Shown one piece after another: positions 35,624-44,766 of a DNA stretch of 64,000 bases. The DNA is taken from the NCBI RefSeq assembly GCF_003854895.1, contig NZ_CP033966.1, positions 4,402,001 through 4,466,000 on the forward strand, written 5' to 3'. Source of the DNA: Pigmentiphaga sp. H8. GTDB lineage: Bacteria > Pseudomonadota > Gammaproteobacteria > Burkholderiales > Burkholderiaceae_B. The stretch's first letter is position 1. Each line of letters opens with the position of its first letter. A program made the translations under genes and the position numbers. The notes under the pieces are model-generated. The model searched no databases and was not told the origin of the DNA. It saw only the letters and a list, made by a program, of their open reading frames with translations.

Positions 35624-36652
35624 ATGAAAGCCGTCATCCTTTCCGCCTTCGGCCCCCCCGACGCCCTGGAAATCCGCGAGGTTCCCACACCCTCCCCGGC
35701 AGCGGGCGAGGTCCTGGTGCAGGTCAGGGCGGCCGGCATCTGCCACCATGACGTCCTGCACCGCGCGGGCAAGCTGCCCGGCGCGCGCGCCGGCGTCGTC
35801 CTGGGCCACGAGACCGCAGGCGAGGTCGTGGCGGTGGGCGACGGCGTGATCACGCACCGCGTGGGCGACCCGGTGGTCATCTACCAGCGCCAGTTCTGCG
35901 GCCTGTGCCGCAACTGCCTGCGCGGCCGGCAGGACATGTGCCGCGCGCTGGGCCTGCCGGCCGTCGACACCGTGGGCGGCTACGCCGAATATGTCTGCGT
36001 ACCCGCGCCCATGGCCATCCCCGTGCCGCGGGGCCTGCCCTGGGAAGCCGCGGCGCTGTCGTGCTGCCCGATCGGCACCAGCCTGCGCGCGCTGCGTACC
36101 CTGGCCGGCACCAGCCCCGGCGACACGGTCCTCATCACCGGCGCCAGCGGCGGCCTGGGCATGCACCAGATCCAGATCGTGCGCGCCCTGGGCGCCCGCT
36201 CCATCGCGGTCACCTCCAGCCCGGCCAAGGCCGCGCACCTGAAATCGCTCGGGGCCGACGAAGTCATCGTGGCGCCGGACCTGAAGTTCAGCGCCCAGGC
36301 CTGGCAGCTCACGGGCAAGCAGGGCGTGGATATCGCCATCGACAACCTGGGCCTGTCGCTGCCCGAGACCCTGCGCAGCATGGCGCAGGGCGGCACGGTG
36401 GTGGTGCTCGGCAACATCGACGGCCAGGCGGTGGACGTGCTGCCCGGCCTGCTGATCGGCCGCAGGATACGCGTCATGGGATCGGGCAGCGGCACGCTGG
36501 AGGACATCCGCCAGGCGCTGGCGATGCTGGCCTGCGGCCAGATCCGCCCCGTCATCTCCGCCACCCTGCCCTTCAACGAGATCCGCCGCGCGCACGAGCT
36601 TCTCGACACCAAGGCCGTGGAAGGCCGCGTGATCATGCAGGGCTGGCTATGA
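35624..36652 (+). CDS. Zn-dependent medium-chain alcohol dehydrogenase (module E)
   Basis: A 342-residue MDR protein. Catalytic zinc ligands are suggested by GICHHDVLH (Cys42 region) and GHETAGEV; the structural zinc lobe FCGLCRNCLRGRQDMC has four Cys. The NAD(P) domain shows GASGGLGMHQIQIV. It probably oxidises an alcohol or reduces an enoyl/carbonyl group of a CoA-linked or free acid. Its stop overlaps the ATG of the acyl-CoA ligase gene (ATGA at 36649-36652), so the two are translated together. Confidence 0.93.
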   Translation: MKAVILSAFGPPDALEIREVPTPSPAAGEVLVQVRAAGICHHDVLHRAGKLPGARAGVVLGHETAGEVVAVGDGVITHRVGDPVVIYQRQFCGLCRNCLRGRQDMCRALGLPAVDTVGGYAEYVCVPAPMAIPVPRGLPWEAAALSCCPIGTSLRALRTLAGTSPGDTVLITGASGGLGMHQIQIVRALGARSIAVTSSPAKAAHLKSLGADEVIVAPDLKFSAQAWQLTGKQGVDIAIDNLGLSLPETLRSMAQGGTVVVLGNIDGQAVDVLPGLLIGRRIRVMGSGSGTLEDIRQALAMLACGQIRPVISATLPFNEIRRAHELLDTKAVEGRVIMQGWL

Positions 36653-38142
36653 ACATCGGTGCCCTGCTTCAACGTTGCGCGCAGCGCTGGCCCGGCCGGC
36701 CCGCGATCGTGGACGCGCGCGACGGCAGCGTCCTGGATTTTCCCTCGTTCGCCGCGCGCGTGTTCGGACTGGGCCATGCGCTGCGCGCGGACGGGCTCGG
36801 CGACGGCGACCGCGTTGCCATCCTGGGGGACAACACCCCCGCCTACCTGCTGTGGGACTACGGCGCGATGTCGGCCGGACTGGTCCGGGTGCCGCTCGAC
36901 CCGGCGCTCAGCGCCGACGAACAGGCCGCGCAGTTGATCGATGCCCAGGCCGGCCTGCTGGCCCATGGCGCCGAATACGGCGAACGCGCGCGCGAGCTGG
37001 CCGCCCGCGTGCCCGGCCTGCGCCTGCGTCCACTGGAAGCCGACGCGGGCAGCCGCGAGGCGCCCGCGGCCACGCCCGCGGCCGACGCCATGGCCTCGCT
37101 CAACTACACCGGCGGCAGCACCGGCGCGCCCAAGGCCGTCGTCATCACCCACGGCAGCATCACCTCCGCGCTGCAGAACATCGTCATGGCGCGCGGCCAG
37201 CATCCCGGCGACGTCATGCTCAACATGCGGCCGCTATGGCCGATCGCCGCCATCATCGTGCTGGCCCAGCTGGCCGCGGGCGGCGCGGTCGTGCTGGCGG
37301 GCCGCTTCGAACCGGCGCGCTTCCTGGAGCTGCTGGCGCGCCACCGCGCCACCTCGACTTCCCTGGTGCCCACCCATCTGGTGCGGCTGCTGAAGGAGAC
37401 CCGGCCCGCCGACCACGACCTGGGCGCGTTGCGCTGCATGGACGTGGGCGCGGCCGCCATTCCGCCCGACACCTTCCTGGCCGCCATCGAGGCCTTCGGC
37501 CCGCGCTTCGGCATCCTGTATGGGCTGACCGAGGCATCGTGGAGCTGCTATCAGCCGCCCGATGCCCTGGCCGACCCCACGACCCGGGCGCGGGCCGTGC
37601 GCAGCGTGGGCCGGCCGCTGTTCGGCTGCGAGATCCGCATCGGGCGCGATGGGGAAACCGCGCCGGCGGACACGGAAGGCGAAGTGCTGATACGCGGCGC
37701 CCACGTCGCGGCCGGCTACTGGCGGCAGCCGGAACTGACCGCCCGGGTCTTCCGCGACGGCTGGTTCCGCACCGGGGACCTCGGCATCCTGGACGCCTCG
37801 GGCGTGCTGCGCATTACCGGCCGCCTGAAGGAAGTGATACGCAGCGGCGGCAAGTCCATACTTCCGGACGAGGTGGAACGCGCGCTGTGCAGCCACCCTT
37901 CCGTGGCCGAAGCGGCCGCGGCCGGACTGCCCGACCCCGAGTGGGGCGAGATCGTCGGCGCCGCCGTCGTGCTGCACGCGGGCGCGGCGGCCACGGCCGA
38001 GGAACTGATGGAACACTGCCGCCGGTCGCTGTCGGGATTCAAGAAACCGCGCGTGATCCGCTTCGCCCCGGCCATCCCCAAGTCCCACTACGGCAAGGTG
38101 CAGCGGGCCAAGGTGCGGGCCCTGCTGGTGGACGAAGCCTGA
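36649..38142 (+). CDS. AMP-dependent acyl-CoA synthetase/ligase (module E)
   Basis: A 497-residue ANL-superfamily adenylating enzyme. The phosphate loop YTGGSTGAPKAV is near residue 150, the A5-type motif LYGLTEASWS near 289, GWFRTGDLG near 371 and the catalytic Lys in HYGKVQRAKV near the C-terminus. It activates a carboxylic acid to its CoA thioester. Coupled to the dehydrogenase gene and facing the reverse-strand Bug gene 14 bp downstream. With the crotonase it supplies activation and beta-oxidation-like steps for the imported acid. Confidence 0.94.
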   Translation: MNIGALLQRCAQRWPGRPAIVDARDGSVLDFPSFAARVFGLGHALRADGLGDGDRVAILGDNTPAYLLWDYGAMSAGLVRVPLDPALSADEQAAQLIDAQAGLLAHGAEYGERARELAARVPGLRLRPLEADAGSREAPAATPAADAMASLNYTGGSTGAPKAVVITHGSITSALQNIVMARGQHPGDVMLNMRPLWPIAAIIVLAQLAAGGAVVLAGRFEPARFLELLARHRATSTSLVPTHLVRLLKETRPADHDLGALRCMDVGAAAIPPDTFLAAIEAFGPRFGILYGLTEASWSCYQPPDALADPTTRARAVRSVGRPLFGCEIRIGRDGETAPADTEGEVLIRGAHVAAGYWRQPELTARVFRDGWFRTGDLGILDASGVLRITGRLKEVIRSGGKSILPDEVERALCSHPSVAEAAAAGLPDPEWGEIVGAAVVLHAGAAATAEELMEHCRRSLSGFKKPRVIRFAPAIPKSHYGKVQRAKVRALLVDEA

Positions 38143-38156
38143 GCCCGCAGGCCCCG

Positions 38157-39128
38157 TCACTGCTCGGCGATATTGGCCAGCTTCACGATCTCGCGCGACT
38201 TGGCCGTTTCCTGGTCGATGAAGGCCCGGAAACGGGCGCCCGACACCCCCGACGGTTCGAGCCCCTGGCGCTCGAACCAGGCGCGCGTGTCGGGCTCGGC
38301 CACGAAGCGCTTGACGGCGGCCTCCAGCTTGTCCACCACGGGGGCCGGCAGTCCCGCCGGTCCCCACAGGCCATACCAGGTCGAGAAATTGACTTCGGGG
38401 TAGCCTGCCTCGGCGAACGTCGGCACGTCGGGAGCCAGCGTGCTGCGCTTGTTCCCGGTGATGGCCAGCGCCTTGAGCTTGCCGGCCTTGACCGGGGGTA
38501 GCGAAGTCAGCAGCGGATCGATCATGCCGCTGACCTGGCCGCCCATCAGGTCGACCAGCGCCGGCCCCGTGCCCTTGTAGAGCACCGTGGGCACGGCCAG
38601 CCCGGCCCGATGCTTGAAGGACTCCACGTCCAGGTGGCCCGCCGCGCCGAAACCGCCCACCGCGAAATTGAACCGGTCGGGAGCGGCCTGGGCCTGGGCC
38701 ACGAAGTCCTGGACCGACCCGGCCGGCGCGGACGCGGGCGTGACGAACAACAGCGGTCCCGAGGCGACCAGCGCGAGATGCGTCAGGTCGCGGGCCGGAT
38801 CGAAGGGCGGCTTGTCCTTCATGATGAGCGGGTTGACCACCAGGGTCGAGGCCGTGAACAGCAGCGTATAGCCGTCCGCCGGCGACCTGACCACCGCCTC
38901 GGCGCCGATGTTGCCGGAAGCGCCGGCACGGTTCTCGACCACGACCTTCTGCGAAAACTGCTCGGACAGCCGGAGCGCGAGCGTGCGCGCGATCGCGTCC
39001 ACCGCGCCGCCGGCCGCGAACGGCACGATCAGCCTGACCGGCCGGGAGGGATAGCCATCCGCCGCGACGGCGGGAACCGCGGCCAGCACAAGGAACGACG
39101 CAAACCAGGAAACACGCGGGAACGACAT
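38157..39128 (-). CDS. Bug/TctC-family periplasmic solute receptor (module E)
   Basis: A 323-residue receptor with a signal peptide ending near AVA-A at residue 22. Motifs: YPSRPVRLIVPFAAGGAVDAIAR, VVVENRAGASGNIG, ADGYTLLF, then GGFGAAGHLDVESF in the loop that is usually NG-S-HL, and TVLYKGTGPALVDL. The changed loop suggests a different ligand from the other Bug proteins here. It is divergent from iclR, with operator-like repeats in the 82 bp between them. Confidence 0.93.
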   Translation of the reverse strand: MSFPRVSWFASFLVLAAVPAVAADGYPSRPVRLIVPFAAGGAVDAIARTLALRLSEQFSQKVVVENRAGASGNIGAEAVVRSPADGYTLLFTASTLVVNPLIMKDKPPFDPARDLTHLALVASGPLLFVTPASAPAGSVQDFVAQAQAAPDRFNFAVGGFGAAGHLDVESFKHRAGLAVPTVLYKGTGPALVDLMGGQVSGMIDPLLTSLPPVKAGKLKALAITGNKRSTLAPDVPTFAEAGYPEVNFSTWYGLWGPAGLPAPVVDKLEAAVKRFVAEPDTRAWFERQGLEPSGVSGARFRAFIDQETAKSREIVKLANIAEQ

Positions 39129-39157
39129 GGCGGTAACCTCTCATGATCTGGGGTTAT

Positions 39158-39194
39158 GTGCATATTACGCACTTAAAGCTTGCAATACGCACTC
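39158..39194. promoter_or_regulatory. IclR-type operator candidates, site 2 (iclR/Bug intergenic region)
   Basis: TGTGCATA-T-TACGCACT (39158-39174) matches the palindrome at 35585-35601 across the left arm and most of the right. The right half TACGCACT recurs at 39187-39194, exactly 20 bp (two helical turns) later. The sites lie between the divergent Bug and iclR starts. Confidence 0.7.
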
Positions 39195-39210
39195 AGAGAT
39201 TAGCGATACC

Positions 39211-40014
39211 ATGTCGCGACGTCAACGATTCCCGACCGTGCCCATGCCCCGCCAGCCTTCCCTCTCCGCAGCGCCGCCCGGCAATCGGGTCCAGGTCATC
39301 GACCGGGCCATGCTCCTGCTCGACGTCCTGATGCGGATGCCGCGCGGCGCCTCGGCGCTCGAACTGGCCCAGGTCACGGAACTGGACCGCACCACGGTCC
39401 ATCGCGTGCTGCGCACCCTGGCGTTCTGGGGCATGGTGCAGGCGCGGGACGGCGTCTATGCGCTGGGCCCCAAGTGCCTGGTGCTGGGAACGGCCCAGCA
39501 CGACCGGCTGGGCATACGGCGGGCCGCCCTGCCGCACGCGATCGAGCTGCAGGAGAAAGGCGTGGGCAAGCGCCGGGCGATCGTCTCGCTCTCGGTGCCG
39601 GCGCTGGACGAGGTGGTCATCATCGAACGCATCTGGGCCCCCTCGGTGCCGCTCAACATCATCACCGACATCGGCACCCATTTCCCGCTGGACGCCAGCG
39701 TGAGCGGGCGCGCCATCCTGGCCGCGTGGCCGCGCGAGCAAGGCATCGCGCGCATGGGCGAGGAACGCTACGCGGCCGTCTCGGAACGGCTGGAAGCGAT
39801 ACGCGCGGCCCGGGGCCTGTCGTTCGGACTGAGCGAGATGCGGCCCGGCGTGGGGACGCTCGCCTGCCCGGTGTTCGGCCGTGGCGACGAAGCAGTGGCC
39901 GCGCTGATCGTGGCCGGGCTGGCGCTGGAAGACGAGCTGGATCCCGAGGCGCCGCTGGCCCAGCACGCGCTGCGCAGCGCGGCCAGCATCTCGGCGGTGC
40001 TGCGCGCGAGCTGA
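39211..40014 (+). CDS. IclR-family regulator (module E)
   Basis: A 267-residue IclR regulator. The winged helix covers about 25-80 (VIDRAMLLLDVLMRMPRGAS, then ELDRTTVHRVLRTLAFWGMV), and the effector domain from about 95 includes PLDASVSGRAILAAWP and the later SEMRPGVGTLACPVF. The ATG at 39211 is preferred; an earlier in-frame start at 39127 would overlap the Bug gene and the operator. Palindromes at 39158-39174 and 35585-35601 point to autoregulation and control of both divergent promoters of module E. Confidence 0.93.
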   Translation: MSRRQRFPTVPMPRQPSLSAAPPGNRVQVIDRAMLLLDVLMRMPRGASALELAQVTELDRTTVHRVLRTLAFWGMVQARDGVYALGPKCLVLGTAQHDRLGIRRAALPHAIELQEKGVGKRRAIVSLSVPALDEVVIIERIWAPSVPLNIITDIGTHFPLDASVSGRAILAAWPREQGIARMGEERYAAVSERLEAIRAARGLSFGLSEMRPGVGTLACPVFGRGDEAVAALIVAGLALEDELDPEAPLAQHALRSAASISAVLRAS

Positions 40015-40066
40015 AAGCGCTCCGCCCCCGGAAAACCCCTGCTTTTCGGGTTAGTATTTCGGGCTC

Positions 40067-40819
40067 ATGACCGTACTGACCTTCCTGCTATTTCTCGCCT
40101 GCGTGGGCCTCTCGGCCTACTGCCAGAACCTCACCGGCTTTGCCTTCGCCCTGCTGCTGCTCGGCATGGTCGGCGCCTTCGGACTGATGCCCATTCCCGA
40201 GGCGGCCAACGTGGCCAGCGTCCTGAGCCTGGCGAACGCCTGGGCCTACTGGCGCTACAACCGCGTCACCTTCGACTGGACGCTGCTGCGTCCCATCCTG
40301 ACCAGCAGCCTCGTCGGCGTGCTGGGCGGCGTCGCGCTGCTGGCCTGGCTCAGCACCAACGCGGTCACGACGCTGCGCCTGCTGCTGGGCGTGGCCATCA
40401 TCGGCTGCTCCATCCTGCTGCTCGTGCAGACCGCCCCCCGCGCCCAGCCGTCGGGCAAGCCGGCGCTGTGGTTCTTCGGCGTGCTGTCGGGGCTGCTCGG
40501 CGGCCTCTTCTCCACCTCCGGGCCGCCCATGGTCTATCACCTGTACCGGCAGCCCCTGGACCGCAACCTGGTGCGCGAGTGCCTGTTCATGATGTTCGCC
40601 GCCAGCGCCGCCCTGCGCCTGGTGCTGGTGGCCGCCAGCGGACATTTCGAATGGAGTTCGCTGCTGCTGGGCGTCTGCGCCGTTCCCGTGGTCGCGGGCG
40701 TATCGTGGTGGCAGGCCCGGCATCCGCCCCCCATTTCCCGGCGCGCCGTGGAATGGCTGGTCTGCGGCCTGCTGATGCTGGCCGGCGCCAGCCTGATCTG
40801 GGCCAGCCTGGGCGGTTGA
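40067..40819 (+). CDS. TSUP (TauE/SafE) family membrane permease
   Basis: A 250-residue polytopic membrane protein with about eight helices in two repeats. Typical TSUP features are the first-helix region ending in QNLTGFAFALLLLGMVG and the second-repeat GLLGGLFSTSGPPMVYHLY. TSUP proteins move sulfite, sulfoacetate or other small organic anions. It is 52 bp downstream of iclR and could be the membrane carrier lacking from module E, but no evidence links them beyond position. Confidence 0.88.
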   Translation: MTVLTFLLFLACVGLSAYCQNLTGFAFALLLLGMVGAFGLMPIPEAANVASVLSLANAWAYWRYNRVTFDWTLLRPILTSSLVGVLGGVALLAWLSTNAVTTLRLLLGVAIIGCSILLLVQTAPRAQPSGKPALWFFGVLSGLLGGLFSTSGPPMVYHLYRQPLDRNLVRECLFMMFAASAALRLVLVAASGHFEWSSLLLGVCAVPVVAGVSWWQARHPPPISRRAVEWLVCGLLMLAGASLIWASLGG

Positions 40820-40828
40820 AACCGCTTA

Positions 40829-40843
40829 TTGTGCAGCGCACAA
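40829..40843. promoter_or_regulatory. Small palindrome after the TSUP gene
   Basis: TTGTGC-AGC-GCACAA is a perfect 6-bp-arm inverted repeat starting 9 bp past the TSUP stop. A second short hairpin, AGTTG-TAAG-CAACT, is at 40877-40890. One may end the TSUP transcript or act in the leader of the acyltransferase gene (start 40973); neither has a clear T run. No gene is seen in 40820-40972. Confidence 0.35.
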
Positions 40844-40972
40844 CAAAAACCGGCCCATAACCCCCTTTTTCCCGACAGTTGTAAGCAACTTCCCGCCCAG
40901 ACGTGCGAATCTGGTGTTACCGCTGCGATATCCGCAACGGCCATACCGTCTCACTCTTACAAGGAAGTCCAA

Positions 40973-41725
40973 ATGTCTTATGACAACGCTCTGCCTACCC
41001 GGTCCGGCCTGCTGCTGCCGCTTTCCGAGCAGACCCCCGAGAACCTGCCCTTCACCATCCGCATCGCCCGGGACGGTGAAGCCATGGAAAAAGCTATTTC
41101 CATGCGCCAGTCGGCCTACGGCCGCCACGTGCCGGAGATCGCCCGCAACCTGGGTGAACCGGAGCTGCACGACTCCGATCCCGGCTCGGTCGTGCTGCTG
41201 GCCGAATCCAAGTTCGACGGCGCGCCGCTGGGCACCATGCGCGTCCAGACCAACATGTGCGGCCCCTTGTGGCTGGAACAGTCGGTCACGCTGCCCGATT
41301 GGCTCTCGGGCTATGCCCTGGCCGAGGCTACCCGGTTGGGCGTGGCCAGCGAGCGCATGGGCCGCGTCGCGAAAACAGCCCTTTTCAAGGCTTATTTCCT
41401 TTTTTGCGTGCAAGCGGGCATAGACTGGATGGTCATCGCCGGACGGTCCCCGCTCGATCGCCAGTACGAGGCGCTGATGTTCCGCGAAGTGTTCCCCGGC
41501 CAAGGCTTCATGCCGATGCGCCACGCCGGCAACATCCCCCACCGCGTACTGGCTTTCGAAATCGCGACGGCCGAAAAGCGGTGGCGCGAAGGCAGCCACC
41601 CTTTGTATCAGTTTGTGTTCAAGACCCATCACCCGGACATTCGCATCGATGGGAATTTGATTAACATTGACGCGCTGCGCAGCGCTTCGCGGGAACGGGA
41701 AGATCTCCTTCAACCGCAGGCCTGA
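40973..41725 (+). CDS. FeeM/AHL-synthase-like N-acyltransferase
   Basis: A 250-residue protein of the GNAT/autoinducer-synthase fold. The order of motifs follows AHL synthases and the N-acyl amino acid synthase FeeM: MRQSAYG (conserved Arg), GEPELHDSDP (acidic pair) and GTMRVQTN (conserved Arg after Gly-Thr), then LAEATRLGV and KTALFKAYFLFC. It probably joins an acyl chain from acyl-ACP to an amine to make a signalling or surface lipid. The start at 40973 follows AAGGAAG. The membrane c-di-GMP gene lies 78 bp downstream on the same strand, suggesting a joint signalling role. Confidence 0.72.
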   Translation: MSYDNALPTRSGLLLPLSEQTPENLPFTIRIARDGEAMEKAISMRQSAYGRHVPEIARNLGEPELHDSDPGSVVLLAESKFDGAPLGTMRVQTNMCGPLWLEQSVTLPDWLSGYALAEATRLGVASERMGRVAKTALFKAYFLFCVQAGIDWMVIAGRSPLDRQYEALMFREVFPGQGFMPMRHAGNIPHRVLAFEIATAEKRWREGSHPLYQFVFKTHHPDIRIDGNLINIDALRSASREREDLLQPQA

Positions 41726-41803
41726 TCCGGCACGATCAGCGGCCCATCCGGGGGGGCGGGCCGCCCGCGAAACGACAAGCCCCCCCTCCTGAACAAGGCG
41801 AAC

Positions 41804-44749
41804 ATGCAGCCCCCTCCGGCGGAACCCTCTACCCGCGTTGCCTGGGTTACGGCCAAGATCGACTGGTTCTTAAGCAACTTCTCGTACTACCTCGTACCGG
41901 CCGCGATCTTCGTATTCTCGCTGGTGGCGCTCACGCTGGAACACAGCATCTACGACACCAACGACAACCGCGTCCTGCCCTTCGCCGTGGTCGCCGACAA
42001 GACCGGCCAGCCCCCTTCCGAAGCGCTGGCCGCCCTCGCGTCCGCGCCCGCCGTCCGGTTCCACGATACCCGCCTGGCCGAGACCCCGTTCTGGTTCCGC
42101 TTCACCGTTCCGCCTTCGAACACGCCGCAAAGCGTGGAACTCCCCTCTCGCCATGCGCAGGAAGTCTCGTGCTGGAACGCTGCGGGCCTGGTGCCCCTGG
42201 GCGCGGCCACGCGCGGCGGCACGTCGGGCATCCTGCAGTCGGTGAAATCGGGCTTCGCGCTGGACCTGGGCGTGCACGCGCGGCCCCTCGATCTCCTGTG
42301 CCGCGCGCACTTCTCGGGCCCGGCCCGCATCACGGTCGAGGCCTGGCCCGAAGCCGAGCTGGCCCTCTCCCATCTCGCCTACCACCATGCCACGGGCGTG
42401 CTCGAGGGCGGGCTGCTGACCCTGGCCGTGCTCACGCTGATGACGGCGCTGATCAACCGCGACGCGCGCTACCTGCTGTTCGCGATCTGGCTGGTCGGCA
42501 ACCTGCGCCTGGGCGGCATCACCATGGGATTCGACACCCAGTGGCTGGAACGCACCATTCCCAATGAATGGATGGCGATGACCCGCAAGCTGACCATCGC
42601 CGCTTACTACATCGTCACCTACACGCTGTTCGCCCAGTTCATGCGCACCGAGCTCAGCCGGGTGGGCTACGGCTGGCTGCTGCGCGCCGGCTCGCGCGCC
42701 GGCCTGGTACTGCTGGTCCTGGCCGTCTTCCTCAGCTTCGCCGCCTTCCTGCCCGCCATGTGGGTGGTGGCCTCGTTCGGCATCTTCGTCGTCATCTTCT
42801 TCCTGGCCCGCATCGTCATCGTCACGCGTTCGCGCATCGCGCTCTGGTACGCGGCGGCGCTGGGCATCGTGCTGTTCTCCACCTTCTCCGAAGTCATCGC
42901 CGCGGCCTTCGACTTCAAGGCCCTGGTCGGCGCCCTCAACAGCGTCACCGCCGCGCTGGCGTCCAGCCTCGTGGCCGCCTTTGCGTTCGCCGAGCAGATA
43001 CGCGTGGAACGGGTCGAGCGCGAACATGCCGAGGCCGAGCTGCAGCGCGCCTACGAAGTCACGCCGGTGGGCCTGTTCACGCTGGAGCCCGACGGCCGCT
43101 TCGTGCGCGCCAACACCGCCATGCAGGAAAAGCTGGGCCTGGAAGGCCGGCCGCTGCACGAACTGCGCTGGCAGAACTACTTCGAGCCCGGCGCGCTGGC
43201 GCGGCTCAAGGAGATCGCCGACCGCGGCGGCGAGGCCGAGATCCAGGCCCAGCCCATAGGCGGCATGGAGCCGCGCTGGTACCTGGCCAAGGCCACGCTG
43301 GCCCATACCCGGATCGAAGGCTCGCTGCAGGACATCACCGAGCGGCGCAAGGCCACCGAACGGCTGCGCTTCCTGGCCAACAACGACACCCTGACCGGCG
43401 CGTTGAACCGCCGGGGCATCGAGCACATCCTCGAAACCTCGCTGAAACAGTTCGACCCGGCGCACCCGATCGCCCTGGCCTACCTGGACCTGGACCGCTT
43501 CAAGCTGATCAACGACCTGTACGGCCACCAGACCGGCGACGAAGTCCTCAAACAGGTCTGCCAGCGGGTCAAGTGGTCGCTGGGAGACCACCACCACATC
43601 GGCCGCATCGGCGGCGACGAGTTCATCCTGGTGCTGCGCGACACCGCCATGCTGCCGGCTACCGACCTCTGCCGCCGCATCATCAGCGACATCTGCGACA
43701 TGCCCTTCCAGCTGCGCCGGCGTTCGTTCCAGGTCAAGGTGTCCATCGGACTGATCGAGATCACGCCCGAGATGCGGGTCCAGGACGCCGTCTCGGCGGC
43801 CGATCGGGCCTGCCGCGAAGCCAAGAAGGGCAAGCACGGCCACCTGGTCATCTACAAGGAAAACGCACCCGCCTTCCAGGAACGCGCCGAGGAACTGCGG
43901 CTGATCGAAGAGCTCGGCAGCACCTTCACGCCCACGGGCCTCTCGCTGGTCATGCAGCCCATCATGTCGCTGCGCGCGCCCGAGGCCTCGCTGGACTTCG
44001 AAGTGCTGATCCGCATGCAGGACTCGTCCGGCTCGATGGTGCCGGCCGGCAAGATCATCGCGGCGGCCGAGGCCAACGGCACCATCGGCGAACTGGACAA
44101 ATGGGTGCTGACCTCGACGCTGGTGTGGCTGACCGAGAACCTGCCGCGCCTGCCCAACACCCGCTTCGTCTGCGTCAACCTGAGCGGCGCGTCGCTGAAC
44201 GACGAGGCCTTCATCGAGGACACCTTCCGCATCCTGTCGCGCTTCGGGCCGGTGGTGAAATACCTGTGCATGGAGATCACCGAAAGCGTGGCCCTGCACG
44301 ACATCGCCAACTCCCGCCGCTTCATCGACCGGCTCAAGTCCTGCGGCGCCAAGATCGCGCTGGACGACTTCGGCGCCGGCTACACCTCGTTCTCGTACCT
44401 GAAGGAATTCGCCGCCGACGCGCTCAAGATCGACGGCGGTTTCATCAAGCGCATGCATGAGCACCCGGCCAACTACGCCATCGTCGAGGCCATCGTAGAG
44501 CTGGCGCGCAACCTCGGCATGCGCAGCATCGCCGAATGGGTGGAGGACTATCCCACGGTGGAAGCGCTGGCGGAGCTGGGGGTAGACTATGTGCAGGGCT
44601 GGGCCATCGCCAAGCCCATGGCGCCCGACGAAATCCTGCGCGCCAGCTCTTCCGCGAGCTTCATCGTCGACGAACAGGTCCGGGCCTTCGTCGCCGGCGG
44701 CTCCCAGCCCGGGACGTCGGACGGCATGTCCGCCTGGGGCCTGCATTGA
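41804..44749 (+). CDS. Membrane PAS-GGDEF-EAL cyclic-di-GMP protein
   Basis: A 981-residue signalling protein. One helix (about 25-48) precedes a periplasmic domain of about 150 residues, then seven helices (about 200-400) form a 7TMR-DISM-like sensor. A PAS domain (about 415-520) links to GGDEF (motif at about 603-607, intact, with LDLDRFKLINDLYGHQTGDE) and to an EAL domain whose signature reads EVL (about 733) with DDFGAGYTS near 853 and ALKID following. There is no RxxD product-inhibition site before GGDEF. Both synthesis and hydrolysis of c-di-GMP are possible. The Pro-rich start fits an inner-membrane insertion. Confidence 0.9.
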   Translation: MQPPPAEPSTRVAWVTAKIDWFLSNFSYYLVPAAIFVFSLVALTLEHSIYDTNDNRVLPFAVVADKTGQPPSEALAALASAPAVRFHDTRLAETPFWFRFTVPPSNTPQSVELPSRHAQEVSCWNAAGLVPLGAATRGGTSGILQSVKSGFALDLGVHARPLDLLCRAHFSGPARITVEAWPEAELALSHLAYHHATGVLEGGLLTLAVLTLMTALINRDARYLLFAIWLVGNLRLGGITMGFDTQWLERTIPNEWMAMTRKLTIAAYYIVTYTLFAQFMRTELSRVGYGWLLRAGSRAGLVLLVLAVFLSFAAFLPAMWVVASFGIFVVIFFLARIVIVTRSRIALWYAAALGIVLFSTFSEVIAAAFDFKALVGALNSVTAALASSLVAAFAFAEQIRVERVEREHAEAELQRAYEVTPVGLFTLEPDGRFVRANTAMQEKLGLEGRPLHELRWQNYFEPGALARLKEIADRGGEAEIQAQPIGGMEPRWYLAKATLAHTRIEGSLQDITERRKATERLRFLANNDTLTGALNRRGIEHILETSLKQFDPAHPIALAYLDLDRFKLINDLYGHQTGDEVLKQVCQRVKWSLGDHHHIGRIGGDEFILVLRDTAMLPATDLCRRIISDICDMPFQLRRRSFQVKVSIGLIEITPEMRVQDAVSAADRACREAKKGKHGHLVIYKENAPAFQERAEELRLIEELGSTFTPTGLSLVMQPIMSLRAPEASLDFEVLIRMQDSSGSMVPAGKIIAAAEANGTIGELDKWVLTSTLVWLTENLPRLPNTRFVCVNLSGASLNDEAFIEDTFRILSRFGPVVKYLCMEITESVALHDIANSRRFIDRLKSCGAKIALDDFGAGYTSFSYLKEFAADALKIDGGFIKRMHEHPANYAIVEAIVELARNLGMRSIAEWVEDYPTVEALAELGVDYVQGWAIAKPMAPDEILRASSSASFIVDEQVRAFVAGGSQPGTSDGMSAWGLH

Positions 44750-44766
44750 CGCGGACAGGAAACCCT

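Noticed and set aside
34741..35880. Longer N-terminus for the enoyl-CoA hydratase (start near 35880)
   Set aside because: It would run through the palindrome and into the alcohol dehydrogenase gene; the crotonase fold begins at the ATG at 35490 with a good ribosome site.
41726..41803. GC-rich hairpin (GCGGG/CCCGC) between the acyltransferase and GGDEF-EAL genes
   Set aside because: No T run follows and both neighbours are in the same direction; it may be a weak attenuator but there is not enough support.
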